From positions 3,325,001-3,389,000 of the forward strand of contig NC_089731.1 of the NCBI RefSeq assembly GCF_035083965.1: 64,000 bases of DNA. Direction: 5' to 3'. A model generated the notes under the pieces. That model saw only the letters and a list, made by a program, of their open reading frames with translations. It made no database searches and had not been told where the DNA came from. The stretch is from Branchiostoma lanceolatum (Eukaryota > Chordata > Leptocardii > Amphioxiformes > Branchiostomatidae). This document shows, piece by piece, positions 36,041 to 48,100 of the stretch; within the stretch, counting starts at the first letter, position 1; every line of letters starts with the position of its first letter. The translations under genes were made by a program, and so were the position numbers.

Positions 36041-37309
36041 TACAAATACTTCTCCAGCCTCCACTGTGGTTACAGCTATGAACAGTCTAAATGAACATCA
36101 AACTTTGTTTAACTAGTCTCTACCAGACTTTCTCTCACCGGGTTGGAGAAACAAACTGTAGTAGAAATTGGCCAAATAGGTTGAACCTGAAGGGTGAGTC
36201 ATTCAACCAATGGACAAATCTCTTCCCCAATTTCTACTTCTTTTTTTTCTTTTAGTCCACCCAAGGAGGTTTTATATAAACCCTCCTTGGCCTACCAAGA
36301 TGGCTGGTAGACACTTTAAACTTCAACTAAAGATCCTTCATCACAATGAGTTTAACCAACATAGATGAATTCTAAAGCTACAACATATAACCTTTACATT
36401 CCTGGGATTTAAAAACTTAAATTCTGTCACAGAAAAGTCCTGGTCTACATTACAAACATCCCTTTCACTGCCTAATCTTAAAACAAAAACTTCTGTTGAA
36501 TGTACAGTTACTAGTAAGCAACAAGCAAGACCACATACATTCCGAAAGAATAAAGGATTTATTATTTGTTACACAATATCATGTTATATGTGATCGTGTT
36601 TAATTCAAAATGTATGCATCTTTTTCAGCCCTTCTCCAATTTTGTTTTTCTTTGCATGCTCACATTTTGGGTATCCAGGGGATGTCATTCATGAAATCAA
36701 GTCCATGTGGCCTATCATCTTTATTATTGCCTTCCTTGCATCCATCTAGCTATCATTATAGCTAACAGTACATTGTTAAAGTACGTAACATAAGATCATT
36801 ATAATATGACAATTTTGAAACAAAGATTCTGATTATATCCTTACACAAAATGCAAGACAGGAAGAGAGTTGGCTGGTGTAAGTAACATCAATCATACATA
36901 GCATTTACTTAGTGGACAATAGAGCTTTCTGTAGCACAATTTTGACTGCCAACGTTTTGTTAGTCCTGTTACCTCCTCCGGGCAAAAACTGGATTAAATT
37001 CTGGTTTCTTTGTAAAGAATGTGTCCCAAACGTGACTTAGCAATCAATGTCTTGAGGAAGGTATCAGAACGACTTACAAGATGTTGGCTACAAAGAACTC
37101 TATTATGTAACTTATTTACCAACATGATGAAACTATTCACAGAAGATTTCACTTGGTCAAAAAATTTGACATTTGATACCGATATCATATTACACCATGA
37201 CATTAACAGGAGAGCTGAGGCTGAATGGCTGACTTGAATCATGCTGAAGATTGGATGGTGTCATAACGTCAACTCTTATAATTCTGCCGGGAACCCTAAA
37301 GCCTTTAAG

Positions 37310-37580
37310 TTAGTGGCATTGAATAGCCAAGTGGCTTGGCTGAAGATCGAAATGTCACGTGTTCCATTGCAGGCATCACGTTGTGTCCTTGGGAAAGGCA
37401 CTTAACACGACTTTCTTTACTCCATCCAAGTGTAAAAATGGGTACCTGACTTCGGTTGGGGGGGTAAAAGGTAATAGAAGGAGGAGTATGGGCTCCGCCT
37501 TCCAATACCATGTCCAGTAGGCACAGTAGATTATGAACCCACTGCCCCTACGGCCTCAAAAAGGCTGTGGGATAAAATTT
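37310..37580 (+). repeat. SINE-like repeat
   Basis: This contains GTTGTGTCCTTGGGAAAGGC, ACTTAACACGACTTTC, CATCCAAGTGTAAAAATGGG and TACCTGACTTCGG, a layout seen in deuterostome tRNA-derived SINEs. Partial relatives are at 10.4 and 22.38 kb. Confidence 0.55.
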
Positions 37581-37671
37581 GTACCCAAATACTTCTGTAT
37601 TGAAAAAGGGTGAGTCTGAAGAGATCTAAATGCAGCAACATCAGTAATCCACAAGGCATGCACACTTCAAG

Positions 37672-37837
37672 TAGCATCTACCAGGCCCTGTCCTATCGCT
37701 GGGAAAATAGTAGAAATCAGCCGAGGTAGTCCGCTATACAGGGTAGTCCACTATCGATAATGGAGCTTCACTGTATAGCAGACTACCCTGTATTTCTACT
37801 ATTTTCCCAGCGATAGGACGGGGCCTGGTAGAGGCTA
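37672..37837. mobile_element. MITE with 46 bp inverted ends
   Basis: Arms run from TAGCATCTACCAGGCCCTG and continue through CCTATCGCTGGGAAAATAG; the other end is the complement starting TAGCCTCTACCAGG. A second internal palindrome (TAGTCCGCTATACAGGGTAG and its complement) fills the centre. CACTTCAAG and CACTTCAGG flank it, a 9 bp target duplication with one mismatch. Confidence 0.85.
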
Positions 37838-39107
37838 CACTTCAGGTATCTAGGTGCTTGTTTTGAGAACACCATTTTGCAACGTGGTGGTCTTCGGGTT
37901 TCTGGCCTGACTACAAGAGTTAACGCTACCAACATGGCAGTGCAAAATGTCGAGACTAAGATACAACTTTTGTAACAATGTTGACAACATTTAGAACAAT
38001 CTAGTGCTTTAATGAATTTTCACAAAAGCACACAGTAAATATGAAATTGTGGTAAAACCCTACCAAACTTTTTGACAAAAATGGTACATGATAACTTTCT
38101 ACAGATTTAACAAACTACAACAACCTGAAAAAACAACACCTAAGCAAGTATTTCCTATGCTTTTCTTACAAGCAAATTATTTCATGAAAACTTTAAGCTC
38201 AAACTTGTACTTGTTGTTGTTTTAAACACTTTTATTCATTACAAATGGTCAAAACATGAAAAAAAAAATTGCCATTACATTAGTGGCCTGTAGTGCATTG
38301 TTGTCTGCTTTTGGATATGAAAGGAGTCAAAGTAAAAATCACTTGTTGATATTAGGAATACTCATTTTGAGTAAACACTCTCAAACGCCACAAAATTGTT
38401 AACATCTTAGGACAAATGCCAGCAAATACAAAAAACAAGGAATATTTTGTTACATTGTCTTTTTTGGGAGGTTTCAATCAAAATGGACTTTATCCCATCT
38501 GTTATTTGCCTAGCACAGTTTGCAAAAAATTCAATCTGCTTGTCCCTCACAGGCACTGAAAAGTTTACTTTTTCAGGAGCCATTGTAACTAACAGTAATT
38601 GGGATTTTGAATACTGAACTGCCCCCCTCCCCCTTCTGAACTTGCCTACCGTCTTGCATGTTATATATAACGTTATATATATACAAAAATAAACAAAATA
38701 AGCTGAAACTGCAAGAGCTATATATAAACAAACTAAGGGAGCACACAATTCCTTTCTTACAGTTTAGTATGTAATACTCTCTATTGGGGTAAGAAAATTC
38801 TTTGATACAAAACCAAAAGGAACTTGTGTGATACCACACTGAATGGCTGCAATATACTTCCCACTGCTAGGTGGCGCTGCAGTGGGAAGCATACGGTCCT
38901 AAACCTGACTAAATTTGCATCCCCCTCTTCACTGTTCATGACTGGAGTAGGTTTTCAATCTGGTTTTATGCTGACAGGCATATTCCTCTAGATTTTGCAC
39001 CAAAGAACTTCATATCCCATTTATTAACCAACCTGATGAAACTATTCCTGTAGTTTGAACTATGATAATTATCCATTAGTAAGTAGGTTTTTGTGAGTAA
39101 CGAAGTA

Positions 39108-42100
39108 TCAAAGGTTCTGGGCGGCCGCCTCTCTGGCTGTCTTCTGTCGTTTGTGTTGGTGTTGTCTTCTCCTGGTCTCTGCTCTGACCTGTTCCACCAG
39201 CTGTGTGGAGTTGTTACTCGTGGTCCCTTCCGAGGCAACGACTGACATCGGCGCATCCGTTGCATCCTGGCCGTTACCCCCAGCTGAAATAAAAAGTCAG
39301 CAGATCAGTAAAGAAGACACAGAAACAGTAGCTGTTTCAAATGTTTCTGAAAGTGCAGACAGTGCAGAGAATGTGTGCTGTTAATGGAGTTGTTACTCGT
39401 GGTCCCTTCCGAGGCAACGACTGACATCGGAGCATCCGTTGCATCCTGGCCGTTACCTCCAGCTAGAATACAGAGTCGCAAGATTAGCATAGAAGTCACA
39501 GAAACAGTAGCTGCTTCAAATGTTTGTGAAAGGATACTGTCGATAGTGGAGGGAACGCATACTGTTGTTATTTATGTTCACTTCCGAGGCAACGACTGAC
39601 ATCAGGGCGTCTGTCACATCCTGGCCGTTACCCCCGGCTAGAATGTAGAGTCACCAAATTAGTATAGAAGACACAGAAACAGTAGCTGCTCCAAATGGTA
39701 GACAGCAGAGGGAATATGTGTAGTTAATGGACTTGTTACTTGTGGACCCTTCCGAGGCGGCGACCGACATCGGGGCATCGAACGCATTCTGGCCGCTGGA
39801 TTAATAAAGAAGATGCAGAAACATTGGCTGTTCCAAACATTTTTGAAAGAGTAGAAAGGGTAGGGAATGTGTGTAGTTAATGAAGTTGTTGGTCGCAGTC
39901 TCTTCTGACTGACATTGGGCGTCAGTCGCATCCTGGCCATTACCCTCAGCTGACAGAAAGACATAGAAACAGTCAAATGAAATAAAGAGTCAGCATTTAG
40001 AAACAGAGGCTGCCTTGGAATTTTCTGGAAAAGTAGACAGTGTAGGGAATGTGTGTAGTTAATGATGTAACTTGCCGTCCATTCCGACTGACATCAGGGC
40101 AGCTGTCACATCCTGGCCTTTACCCCCAGCTGAAATAAAGAGTCAGCAGATCAGTAGAAAAGAAGTAAACAAACCCCTTACCTTCTGGTGCCTCCCGTAA
40201 GAGCTGCAGCAGCTCCACAGCCTCCTGAGTTCTCCGCCTGTCCAGCACCCTCTGCTGACACGCCTCCTGAAGCTGCTCCACCGAGCCTTTATCCAGCTCC
40301 AGCTGGGATGTCAGCTCCTCCACATCTGCATCAGACAGGAGCTGAGGGAAAGAACAAAACATAATAAATACCGGGGATCAAAAATAAATCCTGAAGTCAC
40401 TTCATCTTTGTTTTGGGTTCTTTGTTGAGCCTTTATCCAGCTCTAACTGGGACGTCAGCTCTTCCACATCAGCATCAGACGAGCTGAGGGAAAGATGAAA
40501 ATGAAAAAAGTTACAATAAACACGAACAGGTTAAATCACTTCCTTACTGGGATGTCAGCTTCTCCACATCTACATCGGACAGGAGCTGAGGGAAAAAAAA
40601 CATAATAAATACCAGGGATCAAAATAAAACCTGAAGTCACTTCATCTTTGTTTAGGATTCTTTGTTGAGTTTTATCCAGCTCCAGCTGGGATGTCAGCTC
40701 CTCCACATCAGCATCAGACAGGAGCTGAGGGAAAGAACAAAACATAATAAATACCATGGCCCAGGGATCAAAATAAAACCTGAAGTCACTTCATCTTTGT
40801 TTTGGGTTCTTTGTTGAGCCTTTATCCAGCTCCAGCTGGGATGTCAGCTCCTCCACATCAGCGTCAGACAGGAGCTGAGGGAAAGAAAAAAATTAAAATG
40901 TTACAATACACACTAACAGCGCAGGTTAAATCACTTCTAGGTTAAGTCACTTCTTTACTGGGACGTCAGCCCCTCCAATTCTGCATCAGACAGGAGCTGA
41001 GGGAAAGAACAAAACGAAAAATGTTACAATAAACACTAAGAGCGCAGGTTAAATCACTTCTAGGTTAAGTCACTACTTTACTGCCATGGGATGTCGACTT
41101 TTCCACACCAACATCATACAGGAGCTGAAGCAAAGAACAAGAAATGTTATAATGAACATCAAGACTATAGCACAGGTGAAATCACTTCTTTGTTTAGGAT
41201 TCAAGAAGCCCATTAGCCTTCACATCCTGTCAGTCAGTCTCCAGGTTCACCACACATCCTGTCACTCTACTATATTCAAATAACTACCAGGACAATCAAA
41301 CACACAGACCGAAAACAATACATCCAATATTAGGGACTCCGAGGTAAAAAGCAATAATAGCCATGATATTGATAAATATCAGGGCTCGCAATACCACTTG
41401 CATATACAGATTACAGGTAGTGTAGCCCGTGTTTACACTGGAGTTAATGACCCCCTCCCCTTCTGGGGCCGGTAACTGTCGGGCTGTCTGCTACAATGTG
41501 CGATTTAGTCATGCTAACCAGTAGTGAAGGTAAAAATTGGCATTCTGCATATTTGATGCCTCATATAAAAAAGAAGAAAAAAAAGCATGACCAGGGCCTA
41601 CAAATATGTTCCATAGAAACTATACATATGTGTCACTCTGTGCTTTAGTGCACACGATTCAGATGTACGTTGTCACCTCAGCCCGCTGTTTTGGTGATGT
41701 CTGTTTTTTGTTTTGTTCTATTGAGATCTCCATTAGTGTTGCATAACATAATAGAAACACTATTCTGCCTGGAGTCCACTTACATAATAAATCAAATGAA
41801 ATCTAAATAACAACTAGAAAGGCAACATTTGCGAGCAAATACAGCATGTTTAGCCGTACTCCTCGCCATGCCAAAAATGGACTGTCCCCAAATAACAATG
41901 GACCATTCTAAAATACTTCCACTAAAAAAATGGATCGCCCCAGTCCAAAATTGAGTTTAAAAATAATTACTCTCTCCATAATACATAGGAACTGGAGAGG
42001 TGTATATTTGTTTAAAAAAAAGTGAACAAAGCCATGTAAGCACATATCCTATGCATTCCAATACCAAATTTGGTATGAATACCAGCACACCTGCGCCAGG

Positions 42101-45100
42101 AATGCAAGATAACTTGATTAACTCAATTGGCCAATCATGTGGTTGCAAGGGTCACAGGCAGGCCAGGTGCGGTTGGGGTCACTGACCTTTAGGTCATATG
42201 AGGAAAATACCCAATGTTCTCCCAAAAACACCCTGCAAAATCGTACTTTGAAGTGATGTATGCCAAAAGTGGGAATGGGGTTCTTTGACTATTTGTTCAA
42301 TGTACCCCCATAGCAAATTTCAAGTCATTTGGATGTATTTCCAGAGCACAGGAGGCCGAAATGTACGTTTTTGGTCAGCAAAACCTCAATAAAATCACTT
42401 TCAAGGTCAATATCGAAAAAATGAAAAAAACGGCTGGGGGTATTTGCCAACACTACCTTTGTACTAATTTCAGGTCATTTGGTCAAAAAATGACAGAGAT
42501 GAATCGATTTGAAGATTTGACAGGAGAAGAAGAAGGAGGAGAAGAAACCTGAGTAAAAACAATATGTTCAGCCATATTAGGTATGGCTAAACATAAAAAC
42601 AAAATCAAATGTAATGAACTAAAAGTGAACGAGAGTTGCGCCTCTTGTAACTAAATGTAAGGCATTACACAAATATGTTTAAAACCCAACAAATTAACGA
42701 AGTATGGCCAAAGTGGGGCATACAATCATGTACTTTCTGGGTGTTCTATTGTGTACATTTAAATGAGATCCCCTAGACAGTGAAGTCTGGCATATAATGT
42801 GTTTCCTTGACCTTCTTACATAGTCTTTGTTCATGGAAAACCCCTTAGGCAATTCGTTACAAATGGGTGGAGCACATTGGCGAATATCAAGTGCTCCATG
42901 ATGTTTCTGCTCCAATGAACCCATTCATGTTGTGCAAGACTTGCCAGTTACACTTAGACTGTTTTGTGTTACCCGCCATCTTGTTCAACTGACCTAGGTC
43001 ACCCAAGCACACTCTTTGTTTTGGTCACCTGTCTCAGTACGACCAATCACAAGGTTTTGCCATTTTCAATGAGTTCTTACCACACAACGACATGGCATTG
43101 CGATAGTGTTATTCAATTTCAAACTTACTATGTACCGTACTACAGAAAGACTAGAAAATTGAAAATCTGACTTTGAGCGCACAGAAATCAGTTTGGGCTC
43201 CTTATAAAAGGATTGCTGAAACACCAACCTCCAGCTGAAATGGCGTGAATGACACGATGGCGGCGATGTCCTGGCGCAGCTTCCTGCAGAGCTGCCGAAC
43301 TTCGTTGTCCGTGGAGAGGTCGACGATCGGCCCAGCCGTGTCAGCCTCGTCAGTACCGTCTGTCTGAGTGACATCTGTGCACAAAGTAAGAAAAATTTAA
43401 TGAACAATTCACTTAGTCATTCATTAATTCATAATGATTCAAATTAAAAATTTGCCAAACAGGAGTTAGCCATCCACGGGAGCAAATTTTTGTGCTTACC
43501 GTCTGGTACTTCCGGTCTCCACTCCTGTCCTTCCGTCAGCAGCTGTACCACCGTCTGGTCCGGGATGAACTGGAAAAACTCGTTATCGGCCACGACCGTG
43601 CCATCCTCCTCCAGAACTATGCTCAGGTCTTCCTCCTCTGGAAGGTTCAGATGTTGTCTGCCTGCAAAATAACAAAGAGTGTTGACTTACAAACAAGCAA
43701 CAACCACCGTGTAAACAACTTACATCAACTATTGTAGTTGCTTTCAGAACAGAACGTCATTATACTAAAGACAAGTCAAGTCTTCCTTCTCAGGCTGGTT
43801 CGAATGTTGTCTGACTGGGGAGCAAAATAAAGGAGATGAACTTCAAATCTCAAAACTAAAAAATTAGGGAAACAACCACTGTGTATATTGACTTATCAAT
43901 CGCTTTCAGAACAGAACTGATCTCAAGTCTTTCTCCTTGGGCTGGTTCAAATGTTGTCTGTCTGGAAAACAAAATAAGGGAGATGGAACTTAGAAACAAG
44001 GGAAACAACCACAGTGTGTAAAGTTAATAGTATCGACTAGAAGCTTTCATAACAGTCAAGTCGCCCTCTCTGGGCAGGTTCAGGTGTTGTCTGCTGGAAG
44101 AGCATTATTAATCAGAAGATGGTACTTAAAAAGGGTAACAAGCATATGTGGACTCCCTACGAAATCTTTGCTAAAGGCTTGTGTATCGGCTGTTGTGTAT
44201 ACATATCGACTTATCAATAATCTCCAAGCAGATCTATCAGTGGCAAGGCAGTGTCCAAAGGGCCAACTGGTATCCAATAGGCCACTGGAAGCCTAGTAGA
44301 CACGGTATTGGATTACACAATACTGGATTACACAGATTACTACCTTATACTACCAGGCTAGATGAGCAGTGGGAAGAGCGCAAGTACGCAGTATGAAAGA
44401 GACAAGATCAGAACACAACAGGCAGACGCCTTCTATCATGCAAGTGGTATCAAGGTATACACAAGTCACAAGTCTTCCGACCGTCAGAGAACATGTACAC
44501 TTCAACCTTAGAATGGAAGTAGACTCGTCAGGGCTTGAAATCCATTTTTGCAAATAGGTGCACTGGTGCACCCAACCCAAAAAATTAGGTGCACAGCTCC
44601 AATTTTGGGTGCACAAGGGTGCACATGCACCCACTATTTCGAGCCCTGCTCGTGTATACGGTAGTTCTGTTCTGAAATTACATGTATTAATCATAATCTC
44701 CAACTTCGAAGCAGATCTATCGGTGGCAAGGCAGTTACAGTCAGAGATCCTATTTTTCATGACAGCCGCCCCTTGAGCATATTAAAGAACCTACCACGTA
44801 AGAGTACTAGTAGGGGTGCTTCGATTCCCTGTATTACTATGATAGTATGAGTACATGTAGATCAAACCTGCAAGTCCAGTCTTATGCATGCAGCTTGTAA
44901 CTGAGCTGTATAAATCTGTTGTACATCCTGTAAGCCTTGAGGCAGTTAACTGGTTTACAAAACCAACCTGATTGACTTTTTACAAAGTTGGCTTCCATGT
45001 TAACAGAGAAACCTACTTCCCCATGACCCTATCTCATCTGTCATGTCTGTCCTCCTGCTGGCTCAGAACCAAGGAAGTCAATACCAGGAAGCCTCTAAAT

Positions 45101-48100
45101 CTGTCACCAGCAGGAACTGACAGACTTATTTCATGTTTACTGGGATTCAGCCCAGTGAGTAACAGCTGCAGCTGCATGGCTGAACATGGCCCTTTGTTCA
45201 CAACTCTGTGCTTTTTAACACTATAACTCAGGGTGACATTCAATACTAACATCATCAAAATTTTTCGTAGCATTGGGGGTTAGGTACAGACGCCAAATTT
45301 TGCATAGCACAAGATGCAGTGGAGTGCTGAAATAGATCAATGAAAATTGGCCTTCAACAACATGGAAGCAAAATGTGAATTTTTTTTGTTAAAACCATTT
45401 GCCAATTGCCAATAAGCATGACATTTTCTAAAATCAGGAAAAAATGAGTGAGCGAAACCCAGAACCAAGAAACTGAATTGTTCTGGCCTTAGTACATTTG
45501 TACGACTGTAATATTGATCTTAGATTCTAACATTACATGTACCACCAGTACTAATCCTTAAAATTACATCTCACCCAAGTTTGACATGTAGTGACTTTAC
45601 ATTTGGCCTGACCTGACCTGAACTCTGATAACCCCCGCTTGTCAAAGTCAAACAGGCACAGCTCATGTTACAGTCTGCCCATGAACTTAACAGGGTCCCT
45701 GCGCATATAAATAAAACCAATCGATATCCGCTGGGGGTTACTCCAGGGCGTTTGACTGGAATGGTTCAGCCTTCAGGAGGGCGGGGATCGTACATTGTAC
45801 ATCTAGGGTAGGGTTTGGCTGTTCAGGGCCAATGTCACACAGATTATTTCCTTGGTTTTCAGATATTTTGTGAGAAGACATTGTGAAAAACAGAGGATTG
45901 GCAGGAAAATTTGCATATGCCTGCCTGTGTTCAAGTACATGCTGGATCAGGGAATTGCACATGTACATGACGTACATGTACTGTAGCTAGGGGTTGGCTC
46001 AGATACCTTGCACGAAGACATTGGTAAAATGGAGGACCAGGAGATAAATGTGAATATGCCTAGGCTTGTCTTTATTACTTGGTCTATCAGGGGTTTAGCT
46101 GTTTAGGGGTAAGGCTGTGCCAATTTATATCCTTGCTTCTCAGACATTTTCATGTAATTTATATAGCAAGAGGACATCATTGTTTAAACAGAGGGCTGGG
46201 AGAAAAAACTCACTCCCAAAAACACAGTGTGTCCAGGTACAGACTTTCCCCATACAACTGTTTTATGTTGATATTTTTTACTGGTCAGGTGCTTACATGT
46301 ACTCTGTACTCTGCTAACTTGAACCAGTGCCGGTACATACTGTGAGTTACTGAGTTTACATATATAGCACTACTTAACCTTGGTGTAAAACCGGAATGGA
46401 AGCAAAGAGAACAAACACTTATGATGAAATGAATGTTTCCAGGCTTCAGGTTTCACATGCACCAAGGATGTCTCTAGTGCATAGTTTGCTGCATGGTGTC
46501 ATTTACAGTCAGACCTGCATATTGTAAAAACCATCAGGCCAACGTGACCACTTTTTGCTGGTCCCCCAGATAATGTTTCCCAATGACACAAGAATTAAGA
46601 ATTCTGTCCATAGTGAAAACCCTGTCCACCCCACAAGACAAGTCTACTCTTAAGTGATTTTATTGGTTCCCCAACGAGTGGTCTTCTTGGGCAGTTTCAA
46701 CTGTGCTGAGTTTATCTATTTATCTATTTTTACATAGTACTATTAAGGTATTGTTTGATAACAAAAAAAAATCGAAAAAATCTATATTTCAAAATATTCA
46801 TGTAGGCACGCGTCATTCTTTAAGTATTACTATCATGTACATTCCTGCAAAGTTATATTGATGAACATCGAAGCATAAGCCAAGGAGAGCGTTTTTTCTA
46901 AAAAAAAAGGCCTTATAAATCTTGATGACGTAATCTTGGCATCATACTAATTTGCATAAATTATCACTTTGCTATAAGGTACTACCTGAAAAAAAAATTA
47001 AGGTTGAGGAAGGTTTATAAAGCTTAAGAAAGGGTTTTTTCAAATACATCCCAAAATTCCTCAGCCACCCTTAGACAATACCTTAACCTTGGTGAATTAG
47101 GTGTAAAACAGAAATGAAATCATAGAGGACATTAACACAAACGTTTCCAGGTTTCACATGCACATTTTGTATCAATGAAGTAAACATGACGACAATAGAA
47201 CATCCTGTCCAGAGAGATGTCTACAGCTGCCAAGCAAAATGTTATTATTGTCTGAATCTGAGCATTACTCAGACCATCACCAACTTGGCCCATGGCAAAT
47301 CTGACAACATGGCCCAACACCATGCTCAAGATCTGAACAAAAAAACATAAAACATAGCAAAAACACAGAGGGTAGTGACCATAGAAACAAAATAGCACTG
47401 ATGGATTAAGCGGTAAAAACCTGTTGTCACCAGTAAATAGCTTATTTTATGGTTAGTGTGCTTTGAGGTGCCAGTTTATCTAGAGTAGATATATCATCAA
47501 TAGAGACCATGTTTCTTTGTCAGACAACTTAGAACTGTTGACAACAACTTTGTAGTTTTTTGTTAGATTTTAGACTATTCTATTTACACCTGAGAGTGAT
47601 ATAGTCATGGAGATCAAAAGTGATCATCCTTGTGTAGGGAAATCAGTGTTCTCACCAGGAATTTTTCACAGCGTAGGGGTCAGGTACAGAAGACCAACTT
47701 TGTGCGGCGCAAGTCACTCATGGAGTGCCAAAGACATGATAACGGTTGGGAGTCTGGCATCTTTCACAAAATATTGAAATTCATAGCCAAAATAAAACAC
47801 TAGTTCCTGCATTTTGAGGGATACATTTTGTGAAGTTAAGCTTTTCCTCTGTCACATCCTCATTCTAAAGCCAAATATGAACTTTTTATAAGATTTATGA
47901 AGGTTCTTCCCAGAAAGAAACACCCCTATGCTCATTGAAACACAGCATCATAGTCGACCAAGACATGGGTCCTTGCAGTAGTCTCTATCAGACTAACTAC
48001 GCCAGGAGCTATAGGGATAATATTTTTGTCAGGGAAGTTGGGCCACCATAGGGCTTCATTTGCAGGCGCAGTTTGGGGGAATTAACAAACTTAACCGTGG

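Larger units (their letters stand above)
34480..39100. other. Region between TTC36 and DFFA 3' ends
   Basis: Nothing in this stretch supports an exon. It contains a MITE with an 8 bp target duplication (35.83-36.04 kb), a short palindrome at 36261-36290, a SINE-like piece (37.31-37.58 kb), a MITE with a 9 bp duplication (37.67-37.84 kb) and AT-rich unique-looking sequence. Confidence 0.55.

Noticed and set aside
35820-36116. 98-codon plus-strand open frame
   Set aside because: It coincides with a MITE bounded by target duplications.
40129-40182. Copy at 40129 as the normal DFFA exon 5
   Set aside because: The intron would be only about 52 nt and the product would end after about 23 residues; the copy at 39283 alone gives a full basic C-terminus.
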